This document shows positions 1 to 8,288 of a DNA stretch of 64,000 nt, piece after piece. Source of the DNA: Marimonas arenosa (GTDB taxonomy: Bacteria > Pseudomonadota > Alphaproteobacteria > Rhodobacterales > Rhodobacteraceae); contig NZ_JANHAX010000003.1 of NCBI RefSeq assembly GCF_030848945.1, forward strand, positions 62,001-126,000, in the 5' to 3' direction. Position 1 is the stretch's first letter. Each line of letters opens with the position of its first letter. Made by a program: the position numbers and the translations under genes. Under the pieces are notes generated by a model. That model did no database searches, had not been told where the DNA came from, and saw nothing but the letters and a program-made list of their open reading frames with translations.

Positions 1-1436
1 AAAGAGTATTTCAGAACCGCGGTTTTCAACGGCCGACCGGTTTCCCGAAGCCGCGCGGTGAACTCCGCCTGCATCCGGTCAAACTCGCGCGGGTCGGCGC
101 CCTGGAAGGAATAAATCGATTGCTTCTTGTCCCCGACCACGAAAATGGTGCGCAGCACCTCCGCCCGGGCACCGATCCCGGCGGTAAACTCCTGGGCCAG
201 CCGCTCGATCACGTTCCACTGCGCCGGCGAAGTGTCCTGCGCCTCGTCGACCAGGATATGGTCGATCCCGCCATCCAGCCGGTAAAGCACCCAGGCAGCG
301 ACGCGCGGGTCGTTCAGGAGCAACCGTGTGCGCTGGATCAGATCATCGAAATCGAGCCAGCCGCGTGCCTGCTTCCGCGCCGCAAAACGGCGCAGAAAAA
401 CCCGGGCAAAGCGGTGCAGCGCCAGGCTCTGTCGCGCCGCGGCCAGGGCGATCCGCTTGCCGCGCGCAGTTTCGACCCGCTGCATCAGGGCATTCAGTTG
501 GTCTACCGCCGGGCCGAGACTGTCGCGGCTGTTCTTGGTCGGGAAAGAGCCTGTCTTGGCTGAAAACGGGATTTTTGCCTTGGCGCCCGTCAGGAAAACG
601 GACTCAAGGATCGGTAGAGCTTCAAGATTGAACGAGCCGATCTGATCGAGCTTTTCGGCGGCTTTCACATCGTTCGTCGAGCCGGCCCGCAGCACCGGCA
701 TCAGCGCAGCCAGGATCTCTGGCTCGTCACCGGTGAAAACCTCTGCCTGCAGCGCCGCCTCGTCGAAATCCGGGGCCAGCCCGACAGACACCAGCAGCGT
801 ATCGAAGCTGACATCCTCGGCAAATGCCTCGGCACGGCCGCAGATTTCGGCGGTGAGCTGGTCGAGCCCGTCATCCCCGCCGAGATAGGCGGCGATACCT
901 GCGACCAGCGGGCGGTCCTCGCCTTCCGCCATGGTCTCGAGAATATCCTGCCGCAACAGGGCGGCGGCGCGATCGTCCATTTCGGTGAAACGCGGTGAAA
1001 CCTGCGCCTCGAGCGGGAAGCGTCGCAGGACCGATGAACAGAAGGCGTGAATCGTCTGGATTTTCAGCCCGCCCGGCGTCTCGATGGCGCGGGCGAACAG
1101 CCGCCTGGCATCGGCGAGTTTTTCCGGCGAAACCGTCTCGGTGACACCGAGATCACGCAATTGCTTCTGCAGGCCCTTATCCGGCAGCATCGCCCATTCC
1201 CCAAGCCGTGCAAACAGCCGGTTCTGCATTTCCGACGCGGCGGCCTTGGTATAGGTCAAGCAGAGAATGTGCTGCGGATTTACCTTGTCCAGCAGCAGTC
1301 GGGCGACGCGGTCGGTCAGCACCCGCGTCTTGCCGGACCCGGCATTGGCCGACAGCCAGGTCGAGCGGTCCGGCCGGGCGGCATAGATCTGGGCGCGGGT
1401 GGCGTCATCGTAAGGAATTGCGTTCGCTGAGGTCAT
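1..1436 (-). CDS. addA: AddA, helicase/nuclease subunit of AddAB (5' part only)
   Basis: AddAB processes DNA double-strand ends for RecA-dependent repair, replacing RecBCD in alphaproteobacteria. Only the first 478 or so codons are present; the frame stays open to the left edge. Visible superfamily 1 helicase signatures are the Walker A motif ANAGSGKT at residues 30-37, the motif Ia-like CLTYTKAAASEM shortly after it, and the motif II-like VDEAQDTSP near residue 396. The ATG at 1436 overlaps the addB stop in an ATGA, so the two subunits are probably translationally coupled. The C-terminal nuclease domain should lie outside the window. Identification is secure from motifs and from the partner gene. 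Confidence 0.95.
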   Translation of the reverse strand, partial: MTSANAIPYDDATRAQIYAARPDRSTWLSANAGSGKTRVLTDRVARLLLDKVNPQHILCLTYTKAAASEMQNRLFARLGEWAMLPDKGLQKQLRDLGVTETVSPEKLADARRLFARAIETPGGLKIQTIHAFCSSVLRRFPLEAQVSPRFTEMDDRAAALLRQDILETMAEGEDRPLVAGIAAYLGGDDGLDQLTAEICGRAEAFAEDVSFDTLLVSVGLAPDFDEAALQAEVFTGDEPEILAALMPVLRAGSTNDVKAAEKLDQIGSFNLEALPILESVFLTGAKAKIPFSAKTGSFPTKNSRDSLGPAVDQLNALMQRVETARGKRIALAAARQSLALHRFARVFLRRFAARKQARGWLDFDDLIQRTRLLLNDPRVAAWVLYRLDGGIDHILVDEAQDTSPAQWNVIERLAQEFTAGIGARAEVLRTIFVVGDKKQSIYSFQGADPREFDRMQAEFTARLRETGRPLKTAVLKYS

Positions 1437-4357
1437 GTCAAATCCTCCGCCACCGGTTCCTGCGTGATGTCCCACTCCCCGAACCGGGCCAACTGATCAT
1501 AGTCGCCGCTTTCCCTCGCTTCGAACATCGCGCGGCGTGACAGAAAGCCCTGATCGGGAGACAGGTAGCTGGCGATCAGGGCGCGGAATTCAGCCCAGAC
1601 CTTCTCGGGCGGCTCCTCGCCGATCGGCGCGGGCACCTCGCCGGGTCGGGTGCCCAGCCCAATATAGCAGGCAGTTTCGACCGGCGCCGGTTCAAGGCCC
1701 GAGAAACCACCGTTTTCGGCAATAACAGTCTCTAACAAGAGCTGCTTGTCGAAATGTGTCTGGCGGTCTTTCGACGGCGGCGCGCCGGTCTTGTAGTCGT
1801 AGATCCGCAAGCCGCCGGTGGCACCGCGATCGATCCGGTCCGCCTGGCAGGTCAGGGCGAATTCTGGCGCCGTCATAGGGAGTGCGCCGTCTCGTTCGAA
1901 CGCGACCGGATCACCGGTTTCGCGTCTGCGACGTTCGTCGCTCAGGAAGGCGTCCGCCACGCGCTCGAGCCGTGCCAGCCACATCAGCCGGGCCGCCGGC
2001 CAGGGAACCTTGGCCTCGAGCACCGCGCGCGCGGTGTCGATCAACCGATCGCGGGAAAGCGGCGCGCCGGCGACGCTGTCCTTGATGAACCGTTCCATCA
2101 CGTCATGGGTGACGATCCCCCGCACCAATGCATCCGGTGTGCGCATCAGCGGCTCGAGCGGGCGCAGCTTCAGGACATGACGGGCATAGATCGCATAGGG
2201 ATCACGAATCAGGCGTTGGATTTCGGTGACGGACAGCTTCCTTGGCCGGGCCGCCACCGGTGGGCGCGGCGCCGGGCGCGGCACGGCGCGTGCCTCGGCG
2301 GTGTCTTCCGTTGCCGCGGCCAGCGCCAGCCAGTGCCGCCCGCGGTCTCGCATCGCCTCAAGCGCCGCTGCACCGCCTTGTTTGGGCAGTCCGGCGAGAA
2401 GGTTTGTCAGTCGGTTCAGCCAGCGTGAGGCCACGGTTTCCGCCTCGTCGGATCTGGTTGCGCGTGTCAGCCACACTTCTTGCGCAGCCACGGCCTGCTG
2501 GAAATCGTGGGCTGACAGCCCGATTCGGCGCTCGGGCAGGAGCAGACCCGCCTCGAGACGCATTTTGCGGTTCAGCCAGGGATCGGGGCTGGGCGCTTCG
2601 GGCCAGTTACCGTCATTCAGACCGGCAAGGATCAGCAGGTCGGCGCCCTGCACCCGCGCCTCGAGCGTGCCCCAGATCAGGATGTCGGGATGTGGTGTCT
2701 CGACCTCGCGCACTTCGCCGCCGGACAGCACTGCGCCGAACAGGTCGGCATAGTCATAAGCCGACAGCGCCCCACCGGCCGGAGCGGCCTCGAGTAGAGC
2801 GTCGATCAGATGTTTCGCCGCCTGGCCGTCGGCTTGGGCCCAGAGGTGAGCCTCGACCGAGCTGTCACTGCCTTGGACAGCCAGCATGGTGAGGTTGAGA
2901 TGCGCCTCGAGCCGGGTGGTGAAAGCCAGATCGCCCGGAAGCTCGCGGCCGGTGAAGGTATCCGCCACCCAGCTGGCCCAGTCCTCCGCACCCTGCGCCG
3001 CGCCCCAGGCGCGCACAGCCCTCGCGTCCGGATAGGGTGGTCCCTTACGCCGCAGATGCAGTTCGAATTCGCGCGTCAACCGGAGATGATCGCCTCGCCC
3101 GGCGGCGGAATGGGTCAGCGGATGCTTCAGGATGGTGAGCAGGCTCTCGGCCGTCAGCCGCTCCTCGAACAGAACCGCCACATGGCGCATCAGCCGACCG
3201 ATGGGCGACAGTTGCAGCGGTTCCCCGGCGCTGTCATCGGGCTTGATACTCCAGCGGTCGAGCGCCGCGGTGACCCGACGCGTCAGCATGCGATCGGGCG
3301 TGATCAGAGCCGCTTTCTGCCCATCCTCGGCCGCCTGGCGTAGCCGCAGCGCGATCGCCAGCGCCTCTTCCCGGGCGCCGGGCGCCTCTACCAGCGTGAC
3401 GCCGCGCGTGGCGGTGTCGAGACCTTTCAGCATCGGGCCGTCGCGCAGCCACTGGTCGGTCACCGGGGCCGGCCGCAGCGCCAGCGAGATCAGACGGTTG
3501 CGGGCCGGGCAGGGTGGTGGCGCCGCGCTCCAGGGCCGGATGTCGACAGGCGCGAGATCCAGGCCACGCATCAGGGTCCGGAAGCGGTATTGTGGGTGGT
3601 CTTCGGCAAGCGCGGCGTCGTCGAGTTCGGCCCAAAGCGCCTCGGGCATGTCGAAGTCGAACCCTGGCAGCACCAGCGCCCCTTGCGGTAATTTCGCAAC
3701 GGCCTGCATCAGAAGCTGCGTCGTGCCGCGCGATCCGGTCGATCCGGCCACGATCACCGGATGCGTGGGCGGGAATGTTTTCCATTTCTGCGCCAGGTGT
3801 TCGACGATCCGTCGCTGCCGCGCCTCGGGATCGGGCGCCGCATGGCTGGCGTCGCAATATTGCTGAACAATCGACAGGAAGGCGGTTGTCCGTGCCCAGT
3901 GACCCGACTGATCCTCGGTTTCAAGCTCTGCGATCCGGTCAGGCGGGACACTCTCGCCCTGCATCTCGGCCAGCAGCGCCGCAAGGCTGTCGGCCAGATC
4001 GTAGAGCGCCGAACGTGGCGCGAAATCGGGCGCGGCATCAAGAAATCGGGCCACCAGCTGTACCAGTTCCAGCCGTCGCTGCAGCGGCGACACAGCAGGT
4101 GGAATCCGATCCAGTGCGACATCTTCGCCGAGATCAGTGACGAGTCGAATGCGCGGCAAAAGCGTTGCCGGTCCCGCATCGAACAGCGCGCGGATACGGC
4201 GTGCCATGCGGCGGGTGTTAACGATCAATTCGACTCGCGCCAGAGCGAGCGGCCCGTTGTCGCTGGTTCGTGTCGTCAGCCCGTCCACCAATGCGTGCGG
4301 AAAATCGACCCCCGGCGCCAGGGCGAAAACCCGGGCTTTGTCCTGCGGCTCAAACAT
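1433..4357 (-). CDS. addB: AddB, double-strand break repair subunit
   Basis: Second subunit of the AddAB helicase-nuclease. The protein is 974 residues from the chosen ATG at 4357 (MFEPQDKARVFALAPG), a normal length for the alphaproteobacterial type. A longer in-frame start at 4456 exists but would run deep into the upstream nucleotidyltransferase gene. With the chosen start the overlap is 8 bases. The C-terminal part carries a RecB-like nuclease region, including PYAIYARHVL and the catalytic-type DYKTGAPPSK. The downstream addA begins inside the addB stop codon. Expression is probably from the long minus-strand operon that includes murU, amgK and tsaE. Confidence 0.95.
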   Translation of the reverse strand: MFEPQDKARVFALAPGVDFPHALVDGLTTRTSDNGPLALARVELIVNTRRMARRIRALFDAGPATLLPRIRLVTDLGEDVALDRIPPAVSPLQRRLELVQLVARFLDAAPDFAPRSALYDLADSLAALLAEMQGESVPPDRIAELETEDQSGHWARTTAFLSIVQQYCDASHAAPDPEARQRRIVEHLAQKWKTFPPTHPVIVAGSTGSRGTTQLLMQAVAKLPQGALVLPGFDFDMPEALWAELDDAALAEDHPQYRFRTLMRGLDLAPVDIRPWSAAPPPCPARNRLISLALRPAPVTDQWLRDGPMLKGLDTATRGVTLVEAPGAREEALAIALRLRQAAEDGQKAALITPDRMLTRRVTAALDRWSIKPDDSAGEPLQLSPIGRLMRHVAVLFEERLTAESLLTILKHPLTHSAAGRGDHLRLTREFELHLRRKGPPYPDARAVRAWGAAQGAEDWASWVADTFTGRELPGDLAFTTRLEAHLNLTMLAVQGSDSSVEAHLWAQADGQAAKHLIDALLEAAPAGGALSAYDYADLFGAVLSGGEVREVETPHPDILIWGTLEARVQGADLLILAGLNDGNWPEAPSPDPWLNRKMRLEAGLLLPERRIGLSAHDFQQAVAAQEVWLTRATRSDEAETVASRWLNRLTNLLAGLPKQGGAAALEAMRDRGRHWLALAAATEDTAEARAVPRPAPRPPVAARPRKLSVTEIQRLIRDPYAIYARHVLKLRPLEPLMRTPDALVRGIVTHDVMERFIKDSVAGAPLSRDRLIDTARAVLEAKVPWPAARLMWLARLERVADAFLSDERRRRETGDPVAFERDGALPMTAPEFALTCQADRIDRGATGGLRIYDYKTGAPPSKDRQTHFDKQLLLETVIAENGGFSGLEPAPVETACYIGLGTRPGEVPAPIGEEPPEKVWAEFRALIASYLSPDQGFLSRRAMFEARESGDYDQLARFGEWDITQEPVAEDLT

Positions 4358-5042
4358 CGCCCCGCTCCAATAGGCGCTCGGCCAGCGCAATGCCGTCTGG
4401 CCGACCGACATCACACCAGCGCCCCGGATATTCCAGCCCGAAGAGTCGCCCGGCATCGTGCATCAGGTTCCAGAGCAGGTTCAGGGAAAAAGCGCTTTTC
4501 CCAATCTCGTGCAGCGCGTCGGTCTTGATGATCTGAACGCCGCCATAGACGTGGCCCGGCCCGCGGCTCAGGCGGCCGGCCTTGTCCAGCAGGAAATCGC
4601 CCGCGCCGGCATGACCGAAGGCGTTGCCTTGTGGGACGCACATCAGAAGCGCATCCATGATATCCGGGTTCCACGCCCCGCGCAGCAATTCCAGTGGATT
4701 TGGCCCGCGCCAGATCGCATCGGTGTTCATGGTGAAAACCGGTCCCTCGCCCAACAACGGCAACGCGCGCCGCAGCCCGCCGCCGGTTTCGAGTATTTCC
4801 GGCTCTTCCAGCGAGAGGGCGACGCCGCGCGGTTCGAGATGGGCGATCAGCGGCTCGGGTAAATAATGGAGATTGGCCACGATGCGGGACAACTGCAACG
4901 GCTCCACCAGTTCGAGAGCGTGATCGATCAGTGGTCGCCCCGCAATTTCGATCATTGGCTTCGGCCGCTCAGCGGTGAGCGACCCCATCCGCGTGCCGAA
5001 CCCGGCCGCAAACAGCATCAGAGCGTCTGGATGGTTCCGCAT
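4350..5042 (-). CDS. murU: Nucleotidyltransferase, MurU-like (MurNAc-1-P uridylyltransferase type)
   Basis: Sugar nucleotidyltransferase of about 230 residues. The N-terminus LMLFAAGFGTRMGSLTAERP followed by KPMIEIAGRPLIDHA is the classic nucleotide-binding signature and pyrophosphorylase lysine region of the NTP_transferase family. The gene directly follows an AmgK-like sugar kinase and overlaps it. In Pseudomonas the AmgK/MurU pair converts recycled MurNAc to UDP-MurNAc, so the same peptidoglycan salvage role is inferred here. ATGs at 5057 and 5042 are both possible and neither has a good ribosome-binding site; 5042 was chosen because it gives the usual short N-terminus. The exact substrate is inferred from the pairing, not from sequence alone. 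Confidence 0.8.
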   Translation of the reverse strand: MRNHPDALMLFAAGFGTRMGSLTAERPKPMIEIAGRPLIDHALELVEPLQLSRIVANLHYLPEPLIAHLEPRGVALSLEEPEILETGGGLRRALPLLGEGPVFTMNTDAIWRGPNPLELLRGAWNPDIMDALLMCVPQGNAFGHAGAGDFLLDKAGRLSRGPGHVYGGVQIIKTDALHEIGKSAFSLNLLWNLMHDAGRLFGLEYPGRWCDVGRPDGIALAERLLERGDV

Positions 5043-6040
5043 CTTTTCTTCAGCCATCTGAGAAGGTCAGGGTTCGGGGCGGGTAGGGAGTTTTGCAGCA
5101 GCGGCGCCACCGCGGTCAGTGCCGGATGGTCGAGATCACGCATAAGCAGACCCCAGACCCGCGGGATCAGATCAACGTAATGTGCCTTGCCGTCGCGCAG
5201 ACAAAGCCGGGCGAACACCCCGATGATCCGGAGGTTCCGTTGCGCGCCCAGAAGATGGTAGGCAGCGTCGAAAACGTCTCTGTTAAGGCCTGATATGGCG
5301 AGATACCGAGCGATCATCCCGGCTTCGATCTCTCGCGGTACGTCACGGCGGGCGTCCTGGAGAAGCGATACCAGATCATAGGCCGGATGCCCGGTCATCG
5401 CGTCCTGGAAATCCAGCAACCCGACCCGCGCCGGGCCTTTGCGGTCGGGCAGCCAAATCAGGTTCTCGGCGTGATAGTCACGCTGGATCAGAACCGATTG
5501 CTCGCCGGCGCTCTTTTCCAGAAGCGGCAGGAAGGCGGCAGTGAATGCTGCGCGCGCTGTCGCGTTCGGCCTGTCGCCATGGGTGCCGTACCAGTCGAAC
5601 GCAAGGGCGGCCATATCGGTCATGAGCGGCGGTGCGTAGGCCGTCAGGTCTTGCGGCAATGGCGCGCGATGCAGCGACAGGAGAACATCCACCGCCGCCT
5701 CGTAAAGCGGCCGCTCCAGTGTCGGGTCATCTCGGATCACCCGCGCAAAAAGACCGTCGCCGAGGTCTTCCAGCAGCAGGAACCCCTGCGCCTCGTCCTG
5801 CGCCAGAATACGGGGGGCAGACAGACCCAACGACGTCAGGTGCGTGGCAATACGCACGAAAGGCCGGACGTCTTCGCCTTTGTCCGGCGGCGCGTCCATC
5901 AGAACAGCCGATCCAAGCCTCGGATGCGACAGCCGCTCGTAGCGGCGGTTCGAGGCATCGCCGGCCAGCGGTGCGCGGGCGGCCGCGGCCCAGCCGTTCG
6001 CCTCGAGAAACATTCGGGCCAACCCGTCACGCGGCGACAT
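5018..6040 (-). CDS. amgK: Aminoglycoside phosphotransferase-family kinase, AmgK-like
   Basis: Cytoplasmic kinase of about 340 residues with the choline/aminoglycoside kinase fold. The Brenner-type catalytic loop reads QRDYHAENLIWL and the metal-binding motif LLDFQDA. Its neighbour is a MurU-like nucleotidyltransferase, so it is probably the anomeric MurNAc/GlcNAc kinase of cell-wall recycling. A longer start at 6091 exists, but the ATG at 6040 (MSPRDGLARMF) overlaps the tsaE end by only 14 bases and fits the compact operon. Much genome annotation calls this family simply phosphotransferase; the AmgK role rests on gene context. Confidence 0.8.
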   Translation of the reverse strand: MSPRDGLARMFLEANGWAAAARAPLAGDASNRRYERLSHPRLGSAVLMDAPPDKGEDVRPFVRIATHLTSLGLSAPRILAQDEAQGFLLLEDLGDGLFARVIRDDPTLERPLYEAAVDVLLSLHRAPLPQDLTAYAPPLMTDMAALAFDWYGTHGDRPNATARAAFTAAFLPLLEKSAGEQSVLIQRDYHAENLIWLPDRKGPARVGLLDFQDAMTGHPAYDLVSLLQDARRDVPREIEAGMIARYLAISGLNRDVFDAAYHLLGAQRNLRIIGVFARLCLRDGKAHYVDLIPRVWGLLMRDLDHPALTAVAPLLQNSLPAPNPDLLRWLKKRCGTIQTL

Positions 6041-6509
6041 CGGCAAGCCCCTCCAGCCGTGCGGCCCAATCCGGATCGGTCCAGCTGACATCCAGCTCGC
6101 GACTGTCTTCGGCCTCTGTCAGGGAAAAGCTCAGTGATAACGCGCTGTGCGGCGCCAGATCGCCCAGCCGGTCGGGCCATTCGATCAGGCAGATTGCGGA
6201 TTCGAAAGCCTCGACCAGGCCCAGTTCGATCACTTCGTCAGGGTGGCTCAGCCGGTAGAGATCGCTGTGCCAAAGCTCGCCTTTCTCTGTGTCATAGACC
6301 TGCACCAGCGTGAAGGTCGGCGAAGGCACATCTTCGGGTACCGTCTGCAATGACTGGATCAGCGCGCGCGCGAAATGCGTCTTTCCGGCGCCGATTCCGC
6401 CAGACAGCAAGATCACATCACCCGGCCGCAACAGCGACCCGATCCGCACGGCCAGCCGTGCGGTCAGTTCGGGCGAGGGCAGGGTCAGGTGAAACGGGGC
6501 AACCGGCAT
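6027..6509 (-). CDS. tsaE: TsaE, tRNA t6A-modification ATPase
   Basis: Small P-loop ATPase (160 residues) needed with TsaB, TsaC and TsaD to make N6-threonylcarbamoyladenosine at position 37 of ANN-decoding tRNAs. The Walker A motif GGIGAGKTHFAR sits near residues 37-48, followed by the family signatures SPTFTLV, HSDLYRL and LIEWPDRL. The partner gene tsaD is in this window at 20407-21501. The gene overlaps the amgK-like gene downstream and lies 57 bases after the PAS-protein gene. Confidence 0.95.
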   Translation of the reverse strand: MPVAPFHLTLPSPELTARLAVRIGSLLRPGDVILLSGGIGAGKTHFARALIQSLQTVPEDVPSPTFTLVQVYDTEKGELWHSDLYRLSHPDEVIELGLVEAFESAICLIEWPDRLGDLAPHSALSLSFSLTEAEDSRELDVSWTDPDWAARLEGLADVAA

Positions 6510-6566
6510 GGCGCGAGATTACCCGCCCTGCCCCGCGCTGCAAGCCCGATCGCCCGGCGCGCAGCC

Positions 6567-8114
6567 TCAGGTGCTGTCGTCACCGGCCGTGGTCTTGGCC
6601 GGCTCGAGAACCGGCCGCAGACGGAACCCGACCAGCGTCGCACCGCCTGAAATCGGGGCCACGCGACATTCCAGGCTGTCGCCCGAATTCATTGTGACGT
6701 CAGAGAACCATTCCGACCGGTCATTCGGGTTGCCGAAATAGTCACGCAACCTTTCCCAGAAAGGCCCTCCTGCGGCAAGGGTCTGCCATTGCCGCAGGGC
6801 ATCGCGGATTGTGAACTCGGCAAAACTCGTATCCGGGTCGACGTACCAGAGGGCGCGAAACGCCTCGTTCGACATGGTCAAAACGCCGGTGTCGGAAAAA
6901 ACTGCGATCGCCTCGTCCAGCGTGTCGATCACCGACTGCCCCAGATTCAGTTGCGAGCGGAACCGCCGGGTGAGCGACACTTCTGCCGAGATGTCCTCGA
7001 ACAGAAGTGCGATGGCACCATCAGGATGAGGCCGCCCGGTGACGCGGTAGGTCAGGCCCGAAGGCAGGGTCCAGGTCTCGTGATAGCGCCCGTCGACCGA
7101 GGCAATCACCAGATCGGTGATCTGATGCCGCCAGTTGGCATAATCTTTGGGTTCGGGCATCATCCGGTTGTTGCGCAGGGTATCGAAAAAGGTCAGCAGT
7201 GTCGGACGGGCCGACAGAAAGTCGGCGGGCAGCGCCAGCAGGTCGACCAACGCCGGGTTGAACAAAGCGAGTTGGCGCTCGCGGTCGAAAATCGCGAGTC
7301 CGGTGGAAAGCTGGGCAAAGGTCTTGGTCAGGGTCTGTACGAACTTGCGCTGGGCGACCTCGGCTTCGATCAGGGCGTCGATATCGATGGCGAACCCAAG
7401 GGTATGACCGTTGCCGGTCCACGACCTGGTGATGCTGAACCAATGCGATCGTCCGCTGCTGCGGTCCTGTAACATCCGGCGTTCGTTTTTGCTGCCTTCT
7501 TCCGCGTCGATAAGCAAATCGAAATCAGGAAGGACCGCGTCTTTCGCCGGGCAACCGGCCCGCTCCGCCAGGTCGAAATAAGCTTTGTTGCCCCAGTCGA
7601 TCCGTCCCTTGTCCGATTGTGACCAGACCGGAATTGGGAACATGTTGGCCATCATTTCGACGTGGGTGAGCCGTTCGAGATGATGGATACGCAGATGCCG
7701 GTCGGCCGAGGTCGGATGTACCGGATCGAACAGCTCGACCCGCAATTTGCCCCTTACCGGTTCCAGCAACAGATGCGCCGGATCTTCGGAATCTCTTGCC
7801 TGCAGCCTCGCCGGGGCCAGTTTAAAGGCTTCTTCTGCGGTGTTCGGAAGATCGGGAAACCGCTGGGCAAACCCGCGCCAGATCGAATACCAGTCACGCG
7901 CCTTCCTTGTGCTGGTTTCGCTGAGTACCTGATTGCCCGCAGCAGTGGCATGGGCGATGTCATCACCGTCGAGCAGAAAGCACAGGGCACTTTCCGGACG
8001 GGTGTCGCGGTGGGTGCCGCGACCGCCGAGTCGCGAAAACAGCATCAACGCCAAAAGTGCCGTTGTCAGACACAGCGCCGCCATTGCGGCGAAGCTCATC
8101 AATCCCATCCCCAT
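6567..8114 (-). CDS. Membrane-anchored PAS-domain protein, DivL-like without kinase domain
   Basis: A 515-residue protein with one N-terminal membrane segment (about residues 5-27) and at least two PAS-type regions in the second half. These include RQLALFNPALVDLLALP and, around residues 385-490, VIDTLDEAIAVFSDTG followed by a typical PAS core. The protein ends soon after the last PAS-like region, so the HisKA and HATPase domains expected of a full sensor kinase are absent. In Rhodobacter capsulatus the CtrA-pathway regulator DivL is described as a PAS-domain protein, and I recall it lying near regB. That, plus the position here next to regB, suggests this is the DivL homolog. That name is inference, so no symbol is given. 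A near-match to a CtrA box lies 56 bases upstream. Confidence 0.8.
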   Translation of the reverse strand: MGMGLMSFAAMAALCLTTALLALMLFSRLGGRGTHRDTRPESALCFLLDGDDIAHATAAGNQVLSETSTRKARDWYSIWRGFAQRFPDLPNTAEEAFKLAPARLQARDSEDPAHLLLEPVRGKLRVELFDPVHPTSADRHLRIHHLERLTHVEMMANMFPIPVWSQSDKGRIDWGNKAYFDLAERAGCPAKDAVLPDFDLLIDAEEGSKNERRMLQDRSSGRSHWFSITRSWTGNGHTLGFAIDIDALIEAEVAQRKFVQTLTKTFAQLSTGLAIFDRERQLALFNPALVDLLALPADFLSARPTLLTFFDTLRNNRMMPEPKDYANWRHQITDLVIASVDGRYHETWTLPSGLTYRVTGRPHPDGAIALLFEDISAEVSLTRRFRSQLNLGQSVIDTLDEAIAVFSDTGVLTMSNEAFRALWYVDPDTSFAEFTIRDALRQWQTLAAGGPFWERLRDYFGNPNDRSEWFSDVTMNSGDSLECRVAPISGGATLVGFRLRPVLEPAKTTAGDDST

Positions 8115-8288
8115 CCTCTTTTGTCCCCAACACGCGCGTCGGACCCGTGTTGAAGGTGTCGGGAAAGGGTTAACAACCGGTAAACGGTCCGGGGTGCCCA
8201 GGTTTTTCCGGAGTTTTCTTTGAACGTCCAGGCGTCGTGGTCCGACACGGGCTGGATCCCTCGATGTCGGTGGACACCGGCCTGAAGG

